29,273 nucleotides of DNA. Source: JAWXBG01 sp044375415 (GTDB lineage Bacteria > Bacteroidota > Bacteroidia > Flavobacteriales_D > Sanyastnellaceae). The notes under the pieces were generated by a model that saw only the letters and a list, made by a program, of their open reading frames with translations, had not been told where the DNA came from and searched no databases. Where the stretch lies: contig JBILMS010000044.1 of the NCBI GenBank assembly GCA_044375415.1, forward strand, positions 1 through 29,273, in the 5' to 3' direction. The position numbers and the translations under genes are program-made. Shown here one piece after another: positions 16,215 to 24,500 of this stretch; the first letter of the stretch is position 1, and every line of letters begins with the position of its first letter.

Positions 16215-17507
16215 TTAAGCTTTCGCCGTGGCTTTCTTCAGATCAAACCCAATGTCCTTGCGATAGTATTTGCCTTTGTAGTCAATGGCTTCGGCATTTA
16301 CGTATGATTTTCTCAAAGCATCGTCGATTCCATTTCCAAAGGAAGTTATGGCCAAAACTCGCCCTCCGTTGGTTACCACCTTATCGCCACTTTGCTTTGT
16401 TCCCGCATGAAAAACCAGGCTATTTGTAACATTGCTGAGCCCTGTTATGTCTTTGCCTTTTTCATACTTCTCGGGGTAACCCTTGGACGCCAACATCACT
16501 GTAGCGGCCGTACGTTCATCTATTTCGAGATCACATTCAGAAAGTGTGTTCGTAGAGATTCCTTCGAAAATTGCGAGTAAGTCGCTTTTAATGCGAGGTA
16601 TGATTACTTCCGTTTCCGGATCGCCTAGACGGCAATTGTACTCGATCATATATGGCTCACTTCCCACTTTCATGATGCCAAAGAAAATAAAACCGGTGTA
16701 GTTAATTCCTTCGCTCTTGAGACCCTTCATAGTAGGAATGATGATCTGATTTTCGATTTTTTCCATGAAATCGAGGGTTGCAAATGGAACCGGTGATACA
16801 GCGCCCATTCCTCCGGTATTCGGACCCTTGTCTCCTTCGCCGATGCGTTTGTAATCCTTCGCTTCGGGCAATATTTTATAGGCCGTACCATCGGTTACGA
16901 TGAAGGCCGACATTTCAATTCCTTTTAAAAACTCCTCAATAACGACTGTCTTTCCGGCCTCACCAACGGTTTTTCCGGTGAGCAGAGATTTTAATTCCGC
17001 CTTAGCGGTTTTCAGGTCGTCCAAAATCAAAACACCCTTCCCCGCAGCCAATCCATCCGCTTTTAGAACATAAGGTCCTTTCAAACCATCTAGAAATTTA
17101 AAGCCGGCTTCAATGGAGTCCTCTGTAAAGGTTTCATAACGAGCCGTTGGAATGCCATTTTTCTGCATGAACTTTTTCGCAAAGTCTTTGCTGCCTTCCA
17201 AACGCGCCCCGGCTTTGTCGGGACCCACAATAGCAACTTCTTTCAACTGCTTATCCTTGCGGAAATAATCTGTTATACCGGCCACAAGCGGGGCTTCCGG
17301 ACCTACAATCACCAATCGGATGTTTTTCGACAATACGAATTTCTTCACCGATGGAAAATCCATTGGATCCAAATCCACATTAGTGCCGAGTTCTGCAGTA
17401 CCTGCATTTCCCGGTGCTATAAATAAAGCCGTAAGAAGCGAGCTCCTGGAAATTTTCCAGCACAATGCGTGTTCTCTACCCCCCGACCCCAGAACAAGTA
17501 CATTCAT
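16215..17507 (-). CDS. purD: Phosphoribosylamine-glycine ligase (GAR synthetase)
   Basis: The enzyme joins glycine to 5-phosphoribosylamine using ATP, step two of purine synthesis. It is 430 residues, normal length for a stand-alone PurD. ATP-grasp features: MNVLVLGSGGREHAL (1-15), APGNAGTAELG (31-41), VGPEAPLVAG (68-77), LKADGLAAGKGVLIL (148-162), KGPNTGGMGAVSP (227-239) and the metal-binding NCRLGDPETEV (291-301). ATG start. It stands alone on the minus strand, convergent with rlmN and divergent from the glycosyltransferase pair. Confidence 0.96.
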   Translation of the reverse strand: MNVLVLGSGGREHALCWKISRSSLLTALFIAPGNAGTAELGTNVDLDPMDFPSVKKFVLSKNIRLVIVGPEAPLVAGITDYFRKDKQLKEVAIVGPDKAGARLEGSKDFAKKFMQKNGIPTARYETFTEDSIEAGFKFLDGLKGPYVLKADGLAAGKGVLILDDLKTAKAELKSLLTGKTVGEAGKTVVIEEFLKGIEMSAFIVTDGTAYKILPEAKDYKRIGEGDKGPNTGGMGAVSPVPFATLDFMEKIENQIIIPTMKGLKSEGINYTGFIFFGIMKVGSEPYMIEYNCRLGDPETEVIIPRIKSDLLAIFEGISTNTLSECDLEIDERTAATVMLASKGYPEKYEKGKDITGLSNVTNSLVFHAGTKQSGDKVVTNGGRVLAITSFGNGIDDALRKSYVNAEAIDYKGKYYRKDIGFDLKKATAKA

Positions 17508-17600
17508 GTCAATTCCTTTACGCAGCTTTTAAAAACGCAAAGTAAGCTACCTTCTAGTGCTTTTGCTAGTGTGAGTTTTAAACAAAACACAACCAAAAAT

Positions 17601-17655
17601 CAGTTCGGGGTTTGGAGAAACAGGGAAATACAGTTCGGGGTTCGGAGAAACAGAA
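17601..17655 (+). repeat. Short tandem duplication, 30-base period
   Basis: CAGTTCGGGGTTTGGAGAAA (17601-17620) is repeated as CAGTTCGGGGTTCGGAGAAA at 17631-17650 with one change. It lies in the 413-base divergent gap between purD and the GT2 gene. No coding potential was seen. Confidence 0.7.
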
Positions 17656-17792
17656 ACAGAGGTCAAACAGCCGAGCAGCGACATCCTTGAGTTAAACAAG
17701 GATTGGTGAAAGCAACAGAGTGGAGGCCTCATCCATTCATACTTCGACTCTTTCTCCTTCGTTATTCAGGATTCATCGCTCAGGAGGATGCT

Positions 17793-17827
17793 CATCATTC
17801 ATAATTCATAATTCCTAACTCATAATT
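17793..17827 (+). repeat. Heptamer satellite (CWTAATW-like, five units)
   Basis: Five contiguous 7-base units (CATCATT, CATAATT twice, CCTAACT, CATAATT) have the same consensus and period as blocks at 217, 327, 3969, 10564 and 11086. A decayed CCTTCGACTC-like piece lies just upstream (about 17740-17770). Confidence 0.65.
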
Positions 17828-17863
17828 CCCTCGAAGCCAAAATCACCTCACCTAACGAACCGC

Positions 17864-17891
17864 CCATTTTCCATTTTCCATTTTCCATTTT
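17864..17891 (+). repeat. CCATTTT heptamer array upstream of the GT2 gene
   Basis: There are four exact tandem copies of CCATTTT. The array abuts TAAATTTC (17891-17898), which differs by one base from the Bacteroidota -7 consensus TAnnTTTG, and ends 29 bases before the ATG of the glycosyltransferase. The repeats therefore occupy the place where a -33 box and spacer would be. Confidence 0.7.
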
Positions 17892-17920
17892 AAATTTCGA
17901 TCTCTCTATCTTCGCCATCC

Positions 17921-18673
17921 ATGAATCTCTCCGTCGCAATCATCACCTTCAATGAAGAGCGAAACATCGAACGCTGCCTTCTATCCGTGAAGGGTATTGC
18001 CGACGAGATCGTTGTTGTAGACAGTTTTTCTAAAGATCGAACGAAAGAAATCTGCGAAAAACACGGAGTGAAATTCGTTGAACATGTCTTCGAAGGTCAC
18101 ATTCAACAAAAAAATTATGCTCTCACTTTATGTCAAGGTAAGTGGATACTTTCTTTAGACGCAGATGAAGCCTTGGATGAAACCTTGAGCAAAAACATTC
18201 AATCTGTTATTCAAAATTCTTCGCAAGAAGGATACCGAATGAATCGTCTAACTAACTACTGCGGTCATTGGGTTCGTTATTGCGGTTGGTATCCGGATAC
18301 CAAACTCCGCTTGGTGAAAAACGGAAAAGCGAATTGGCAAGGAGTTAATCCACATGATCGTCTCGAACTTCATTCGTCAGATCATGGAGAATTTTTATCC
18401 GGAGATATTTTACATTATTCCTACTACACTCATCAAGATCACATAAAACAAATCGAGTATTTTTCCGGTATTGCCTCCAGAGAACTTTTTGATCGTGGAG
18501 TGAAAACGAACTATTTCACAATTTTTGGAAAAGTGATTGCGCAGTTTTTCAAAAGTTTCTTTCTAAAAACAGGTTTTTTAGACGGATGGACCGGAGTGCG
18601 AATTTCTGTCCTTTCTGCTTATGCCACATGGCGAAAATATATCAAGTTAAAACAACGTTGGAATGAGCGGTGA
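17921..18673 (+). CDS. Family 2 glycosyltransferase (WaaE/KdtX-like)
   Basis: The 250-residue product has a GT-A fold. It opens with SVAIITFNEERNIERCL (4-20), then IVVVDSFSKDRT (30-41) and the DxD-containing ILSLDADEAL (76-85). The compact length and C-terminal YYTHQDHIKQIEYFSG, TIFGKVIAQFFKSFFLKTGF and LDGWTG match the WaaE/KdtX group, which adds a sugar to the lipopolysaccharide inner core. Acceptor and donor sugars cannot be read from sequence. The next gene, a heptosyltransferase-like GT9, overlaps its end by 11 bases in another frame, so the two are translated together and probably act in the same core pathway. Confidence 0.88.
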   Translation: MNLSVAIITFNEERNIERCLLSVKGIADEIVVVDSFSKDRTKEICEKHGVKFVEHVFEGHIQQKNYALTLCQGKWILSLDADEALDETLSKNIQSVIQNSSQEGYRMNRLTNYCGHWVRYCGWYPDTKLRLVKNGKANWQGVNPHDRLELHSSDHGEFLSGDILHYSYYTHQDHIKQIEYFSGIASRELFDRGVKTNYFTIFGKVIAQFFKSFFLKTGFLDGWTGVRISVLSAYATWRKYIKLKQRWNER

Positions 18674-19643
18674 AAAACACATATTGATCAGTCGTACAGA
18701 TAGCATTGGTGATGTGGTTCTCACTTTGCCCATGTGTGCCGCCATTCGCGAAATGTATCCACATGCGAAAATTTCGTTTTTAGCTCGCACCTACACGGCA
18801 CCTGTGGTTCGGATGTGCGAATACGTTGATGATATTATCAATTGGGACGAAATGTTGAAGATGTCACCGGCGGATCAAATATCTTTTTTACAAGAAAAAA
18901 ACATAGACGCCATCGTTCATGTTTTTCCGAAAAAGGAAATTATATGGGTAGCAAAACGCGCGCGAATTCCAATGCGTATCGCCACCGGACGGAGATGGTA
19001 CACACTTACTAAATGCAATAAACTCGTTTTCTTCAGTCGTAAAAATTCTTCGCTACATGAATCACAACTAAACATGAAGTTGTTGTCGCCACTTGGGATT
19101 CAACGAGAATTTAGTTTGAAAGAAATTTCAGGTATGTATGGACTCACGCGCATTCCATCGCTGCCCGATCGTTTGTTGAATCTTCTCGATCGCAGAAAAA
19201 AGAAAATTATACTTCACCCTAAATCAAGAGGAAGTGCAGTTGAGTGGCCCCTTGAATCGTGGAGTAAACTCATAGAATCCTTCGAAGAAAAAAATGTACA
19301 TGTATACATCACAGGAACGGGAGACGAAAAAAAATGGGTTCAAGAAAGAATTCAATGGCCACATAAATCCTATCTCACAGATCTTTCAGGAACAATGAGT
19401 TTAGAAGAACTCTGTGCATTTATTGCCGCCTGCGATGTACTCATTGCTGCTAGTACAGGGCCTTTGCATATTGCTTCCGCACTTGGTAAAAAAGCCATTG
19501 GACTCTATTCCCCCAAACGTCCCATTCATCCGGGTCGCTGGGCGCCGATTGGGAAAAACGCACTTTATTTGGTGGCAGACAAACATCCAACGAAAGGAGA
19601 CGGCTTGGATATTTCGATTGAACGTGTTTTGGAAAACGTATAG
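18663..19643 (+). CDS. Family 9 glycosyltransferase (heptosyltransferase-like)
   Basis: The 326-residue product has a GT-B fold. The N-terminal motif ISRTDSIGDVVLTLPM (9-24) carries the conserved Asp of GT9. C-terminal donor-binding motifs are HPKSRGSAVEWPLESW (185-200), TGTGDEKKW (217-225), LSGTMSLEELCAFIAACD (241-258) and STGPLHIASALGKKAIGLYSP (264-283). The family transfers heptose or similar sugars to lipopolysaccharide core on the cytoplasmic face. ATG start, overlapping the GT2 gene by 11 bases. Whether heptose itself is the donor is not shown. Confidence 0.9.
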   Translation: MSGEKHILISRTDSIGDVVLTLPMCAAIREMYPHAKISFLARTYTAPVVRMCEYVDDIINWDEMLKMSPADQISFLQEKNIDAIVHVFPKKEIIWVAKRARIPMRIATGRRWYTLTKCNKLVFFSRKNSSLHESQLNMKLLSPLGIQREFSLKEISGMYGLTRIPSLPDRLLNLLDRRKKKIILHPKSRGSAVEWPLESWSKLIESFEEKNVHVYITGTGDEKKWVQERIQWPHKSYLTDLSGTMSLEELCAFIAACDVLIAASTGPLHIASALGKKAIGLYSPKRPIHPGRWAPIGKNALYLVADKHPTKGDGLDISIERVLENV

Positions 19644-19669
19644 ATGGCTCTTCGAGAAGATGTCCATTG

Positions 19670-19704
19670 AATTTTGTATTAAGTATTATGTACAAAGAAT
19701 TAAG
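19670..19704 (-). repeat. Heptamer satellite, inverted, five units
   Basis: Read on the minus strand these are five 7-base units: CTTAATT, CTTTGTA, CATAATA, CTTAATA, CAAAATT. The orientation is opposite to the blocks in the first half of the window. Confidence 0.65.
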
Positions 19705-19812
19705 ATAGTTCGCGTTAGTAGAGATGTTCGATGCGACAAGGTCTTCAGGATATTTTAACACAAAGAAATAACCAAGAAGGCACGGAGAGGCACAAAGGGG
19801 AATTCTATTAAG

Positions 19813-19833
19813 GACAATGTATTAAGTATTATG
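19813..19833 (-). repeat. Heptamer satellite, inverted, three units
   Basis: On the minus strand: CATAATA, CTTAATA, CATTGTC. It is followed on the plus strand by TTTCGTTTAGCTGAG, a decayed second-hairpin module. Confidence 0.55.
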
Positions 19834-19884
19834 ATTGATTTCGTTTAGCTGAGAAGATTGTTTTATCAGCGCACAGTTCTTTCC

Positions 19885-19951
19885 GCGCTGAAGGCGCAAA
19901 ATTTACTAGTAACATGATTTCCACGAACGATTCTACCCGCGCTGAAGGCGC
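19885..19951 (+). repeat. REP-like hairpin doublet, forward orientation
   Basis: Two identical copies of GCGCTGAAGGCGC (19885-19897 and 19939-19951) are 54 bases apart in direct orientation. Each can fold as a small GCGC-stem hairpin with a GAA loop. They face the inverted pair at 20105-20168. Confidence 0.75.
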
Positions 19952-19971
19952 TACATATACTCGAGGAATTG

Positions 19972-19999
19972 TATTATGTACAAAGAATTAAGTATTAAG
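19972..19999 (-). repeat. Heptamer satellite, inverted, four units
   Basis: On the minus strand: CTTAATA, CTTAATT, CTTTGTA, CATAATA. It shares the unusual CTTTGTA unit with the block at 19670, so the two are probably related by duplication. A CGTTTATCTGAAA second-hairpin module follows at about 20008. Confidence 0.65.
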
Positions 20000-20104
20000 A
20001 TAGTTTTCGTTTATCTGAAATGCTCTGCGGCCAAAAGAACATCTGCCTTACTAACTTAAAGGAACAACTTCGGAACAATACGACGACGACTCGGAGAAAA
20101 TAAT

Positions 20105-20168
20105 GCGCCTTCAGCGCGTTTGATACGTTTCCTATCGACGTTTCTAATAAATGATGCGCTTTCAGCGC
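20105..20168 (-). repeat. REP-like hairpin doublet, inverted orientation
   Basis: GCGCCTTCAGCGC (20105-20117) and GCGCTTTCAGCGC (20156-20168) are reverse complements of the forward pair (the second with one change), 51 bases apart. The second has a perfect 5-base stem, where the first relies on a T.G pair when read on the minus strand. Confidence 0.75.
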
Positions 20169-20195
20169 GTGACGATAAAACCAATCTCAAATGTT

Positions 20196-20660
20196 CTCCC
20201 TTTGGGATCTTTGGGACTTCCTTGGGTCCTTTGGGTTCCAAATAACGGAAAGGGAAAGGGAAAGGGTGGCCTTGCGCCCCTTAGTTCGCTTGCGAACCTT
20301 GCCTTAAAATCCAAAAAACATTGCGCGCCTTTGCTTAACCTTTGCGCGCCTTCGCGATACTAATAACGGAAAGGGAAAGTGGCATTGCGTTTATCTGAAA
20401 CGTGCATTCCGTCATGCCTTGCGCCCCTTCGTTCGCTTGCGAACCTTACCTTAAAATCCAAAAAACATTTCGCACCTTTGCTTAACCTTTGCGCGCCTAT
20501 GCGATACTAATAACGGAAAGGGCAAGGGAAAGGGAAGATTTCGTTTGAATGAAGCGTTCCGTAATTGGAAAGACTTGCACCCCTCCTTCGCTTACGAACG
20601 ACACTTTAAAATCCATAAAACTTCGCGCCCTTTGCAAACCTTCGAGCGCTTTGTGGTAAA
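20196..20660 (-). repeat. Inverted array of three composite repeat units
   Basis: On the minus strand each unit shows the same order as copies A-G: CAAAG-type block (starting TTTTACCACAAAG at 20660), GATTTTAAGG-type linker, first hairpin (cores at 20585-20600, 20431-20444 and 20284-20297, most as GTTCGC-AA-GCGAAC), a GGGGCGCAAGG linker, second hairpin (CGTTTCAGATAAACG at 20388-20402) and a CCCTTTCCCTTT tract. The period is about 147 to 155 bases. The CAAAG block at 20196-20240 is written as CCCAAAG steps. Confidence 0.75.
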
Positions 20661-20784
20661 ATACCTACTCCACATTCGAAGCCTATAACTTCAAGAACCC
20701 CCACTCGTCATCCCTCTAAAAAACCGCTCATCACGTTTAGGCTTGATTTAAAATTATTTAATACAAACTAGAACATTCTCCTTC

Positions 20785-20792
20785 TACTTTTG
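20785..20792 (+). promoter_or_regulatory. Probable Bacteroidota -7 promoter element
   Basis: TACTTTTG matches TAnnTTTG exactly, 38 bases before the ATG at 20831. It would drive the LolA-like gene and the propeller gene behind it. No clear -33 TTTG was seen. Confidence 0.45.
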
Positions 20793-20830
20793 ATTTCGTA
20801 AAACACATAATTAATTTGCACACAAACCAC

Positions 20831-21571
20831 ATGAAAACAATTCTTTTCATCGCCGTAATGGCATTCTCTGCCCTAACAAGCAATAGTCAAACCGCCGACG
20901 AAATTATCCAAAAGGCCAATGAGGCAATCGGTGGTAACGCATGGAACAAAGTAAACTCCATTAAAATGAGTTCTGTCGTGGAAGAACAAGGTATGAAAAT
21001 TCCTCTCGAAATCGTTATGATGCGCGATGGTCGTACCTACACCAAAATCAGCGTGCAGGGAATGGAGATTTTCCAAAATGTATATGATGGCACGAACCTC
21101 TGGTCTTTAAACTTCCTAACCCAAAAAGCCGAAAAAGCCGACAACGAAGCTGTGGAAAATTTTAAACGCAATATGAGCGATTTTCCAAGCCCATTCTTCA
21201 CATACAAACAGAATGGCTACCCTGTTGAACGTCTTGCCGATGATGTAGTGGACGGTGTGAACTGCTACAAAATAAAAATGACTAAAAAACCACAACTCGC
21301 CGACGGTACCGAGGTGGCCAATATCGAATATCACTACATCGACAAAGATTCCAACGCACTCATCATGACTGAAACCGAAATCATGAGCGGTGAAATGAAA
21401 GGAAAAATTTCTCAAGTCAAATACAGCGACTACCAAGAGGTAAGTGGTGTGTTTATGCCTTATTCTTTGGATCAAGGGGTAAAAGACCTCGGATCTCAAG
21501 CAATGGCTCTTACTGCGATTGAAATAAACCCTGCTATCGACGAAACACTTTTCACCTACAAAGGAGAATAA
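20831..21571 (+). CDS. LolA-like outer-membrane lipoprotein-sorting-type protein
   Basis: The 246-residue product is counted from ATG at 20831; a TTG at 20816 would add MHTNH with no benefit. The signal peptide MKTILFIAVMAFSALTSNSQ is followed by TADEIIQKANEAIGGNAWNKVNSIKMSS, a typical opening for the LolA/LolB-like half-barrel family in Bacteroidota. Alternating strand motifs follow (YTKISVQGMEIFQNVYDGTN, NCYKIKMTKKP, EYHYIDKDSNALIMTET, YQEVSGVFMPYS). Such proteins bind lipid or lipoprotein tails in the periplasm; whether this one is a true LolA is uncertain because the class is broad. It is 20 bases ahead of the propeller gene, probably one operon. Confidence 0.78.
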   Translation: MKTILFIAVMAFSALTSNSQTADEIIQKANEAIGGNAWNKVNSIKMSSVVEEQGMKIPLEIVMMRDGRTYTKISVQGMEIFQNVYDGTNLWSLNFLTQKAEKADNEAVENFKRNMSDFPSPFFTYKQNGYPVERLADDVVDGVNCYKIKMTKKPQLADGTEVANIEYHYIDKDSNALIMTETEIMSGEMKGKISQVKYSDYQEVSGVFMPYSLDQGVKDLGSQAMALTAIEINPAIDETLFTYKGE

Positions 21572-21591
21572 TCCACTCATACCACACTCAC

Positions 21592-24500
21592 ATGCTGCGT
21601 AAATTAACTTTTATCGCCACTATGGCGACAGGCATAGGTTTTGCCCATGCCCAAGAAAACATTAGCGACTTCTTCGGCGACTACAAAGCCCGTCAAATAG
21701 GCCCCGCTCTGATGAGCGGACGAATTGCCGACATCGAAGGTCATCCAACGAATTCGCAAATCATCTACGTGGGCACTGCCGGCGGAGGTGTATGGAAATC
21801 CAACGATGCCGGGGTTAATTTTAACTCTGTTTTCGATGATCATTGTCAATCCATTGGAGCCGTTGCCGTCGATCCGAATGATCCCGACAATACCGTTTGG
21901 GTGGGTACCGGAGAAGTATGGACTCGCAATAGCGTTTCTATCGGTGATGGCATCTACAAGTCTTCCGATGGTGGTAAAAGCTGGAACAACATGGGACTTA
22001 AAAATTCCGAACGGATCAGCTCCATAGAAATTCATCCCAAAGATCCGAATACGATCTATGTAGGTGTTCTCGGTGCTCTCTGGAGTGATAGTGAAGAAAG
22101 GGGTGTATATAAAACTACCGACGGTGGAAAAACATGGAACAAAATTCTCTTTGTAAACAAGAGTACCGGGTGTTCCGAACTCATCATGGATCCACAAAAC
22201 CCGGATGTGCTTTACGCTGCCTTTTGGGAATTTAGAAGAACAGCTTTCTCTTTTTCATCGGGTGGACTAAATAGTGCACTTTATAAATCTACCGACGGTG
22301 GAAAAACATGGAATAAAACTCACAACGGATTTCCTCAAGGTCAACTAGGACGAATTGCCGTTACCATTGCCCCATCAAATAATAAAATTCTTTACGCCGT
22401 TATCGAAGCCGAACAAGATAAAGACAAAGGTCTGTATCGATCAGACGATAGCGGAGCCTCTTGGAAATTTCTAAATGGCGACTTCGGTCTCGTGGTTCGA
22501 CCTTTTTACTTTTCTCGTATCACAGTTGATCCAACAAATCCTGATATAGTAGTAAAAGCAGGGCTTTTCGGCTCATTCAGTCGCGATGGTGGTAAAACCT
22601 TCAAGGGACTTGGCTCTATGCACCCCGATATTCACGATATCTGGTTTGATCCAAACAACTCGCAAAATCTATATGCGGCAACCGATGGCGGCTTTTATCG
22701 CAGCTCGAATATGGGTGTAACCCTGCAACGAACAGAAAATCTTCCTGTGTCGCAGTTTTATCATGTAAGTGTCGATAATCGCGACCCCTATTATGTGTTT
22801 GGTGGATTACAAGACAACAACTCTTGGTTCGGTCCATCTTCAAGTCCCGGTGGTGTAGAAGCACGCGACTGGGAACTTGTAGGCATGGGCGATGGATTCC
22901 GTGTCTATCCACATCCTACAAATCCCGAAATTGTTTATTCAGAAATGCAGGGCGCCGAAGGTGTTTGGCGTTTTAATTCGAAGACACAACAGCTCAGAGA
23001 CATTGCGCCTACCGCCGGAAAAAACGAAGCCAAACTTCGTTTCAATTGGAATACGCCTATTAACACAAGCGTACACCATCCCGATCGCCTATTCATTGGT
23101 TCACAATTTTTGATGATGTCGGATGATAAAGGTGACACTTGGAAAAGAATTTCTCCGGACTTAACTTCGAATGATCCGACCAAACAACTACAAGAAAATT
23201 CGGGAGGACTTTCCAAAGACAACTCCGGAGCGGAAAATCACTGCACAATTTTCACCATTGCTGAATCTCCGAAAAGCGATAAAGTAATTTGGGTCGGAAC
23301 AGATGATGGCCAAGTTCAACTTACACGTGATTGTGGAGCTACGTGGACCAATCTCCGAGTTAATATCACCGGATTGCCCGCCAACACATGGTGTTACCAT
23401 ATCGAAGCCAGTACCTTCGGAGAAAACATTGCCTATGCTGTTTTCGAAGATCATACCCGCGGAAACTTTACTCCCTATGTGTATAAAACATCGGACTTTG
23501 GAAAAACGTGGGTTTCTATTGCAAACAATACCATACCCACTTTCGTCCGCAGTTTACAAGAAGATTTAAAGAATCCGAATCTTCTGTACATCGGCACCGA
23601 GATGGGTTTATACGTTACTCTCGATGGTGGTTCAAATTGGGCTCGATTTAAAAACAATTTCCCTGCCGTAGCCGTGCATTATTTAGAGATGCATCCGCGC
23701 ACCAACGACTTGGTAGCAGCTACACATGGACGAGGAATAATCATTTTAGATAACTCTACTATTCTTCGTGAGCTTACCGGAGATGTGCTTGGTAAAAATC
23801 TTCACTTCTTCGCGCCGAAGCCGTTTATCATTGACGAGAAATCTAACTTTGGAGGCACGAGTACCGAAAACCAATTTGTCGGTCCCAATCCACCAACGAG
23901 TGCGCAGATAAGCTACTTCATGAGCAAACGCCACACTTTTGGTAAAATGTCTATGGACATAATAGACTCCGAAGGAAAAGTAGTAACTACTCTTCAGCCC
24001 GGAAAACAGAAAGGGATCAATACCGTTTCGTGGTCGTTTAATACGATGGTCCCAAAATCTGCGAAAGGCAAAACATTTGGCGGCGTAGTAACAACAGCGC
24101 CTACTGTTAAAGCCGGCAAATACAAAGTGCGCATCACCAAAGGCACAGAAGTATTTGAACAGGATATCGAAGTGAAATACGATCCAACATCCGTATTCAC
24201 TTTGGCAGAAAGAAGTAAGCAGCAAGAAGCAACCATGCAACTTTTTAACAGTATACAAGATTTGGCCTATTTGGTTTATCAAGTAGATACATGGGATATG
24301 GTGGTTGAAGATTACATCAAGAAAAATCCGAAAGCCTCGAAAACGGCGATAACATTGGGCAAAAAACTAGATGCTCTTCGAGAAGAGATGGTTGTTACGA
24401 CGGGCGACAACTATGTTGGAGCTGCAGAACCAAAGCTCCGCGAAAAACTCGCCGATCTATACGCAACTATTGCAACATATTCCGGACCACCTTCATCTTC

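Larger units (their letters stand above)
19644..20830. other. Repeat-dense intergenic region without a credible gene
   Basis: Nearly 1.2 kb between the GT9 gene and the LolA-like gene holds heptamer blocks, two pairs of REP-like hairpins, a CAAAG-type block (about 19757-19800) and three inverted copies of the composite repeat. The open frames here, such as 20151-20363, run across these repeats and have repetitive composition. I see no start, motif or codon pattern that supports a protein. The last 150 bases or so are unique and hold the promoter for the next gene. Confidence 0.7.

Noticed and set aside
20151..20363. Plus-strand open frame of 70 codons in the repeat-dense gap
   Set aside because: It runs through CCCTTT and CTTTGGG repeats and part of the inverted composite unit, so its composition (PLGSLGLPWVLWVP, GKGKGKGG) reflects repeats, not protein selection.
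21604..22197. Minus-strand open frame of 197 codons
   Set aside because: It is the antisense shadow of the propeller gene's N-terminal half, with the mirrored repeat pattern of the Asp boxes.
23746..24282. Minus-strand open frame of 178 codons inside the propeller gene
   Set aside because: It is antisense to a well-supported protein with Asp-box motifs; no signal, motif or start context supports it.
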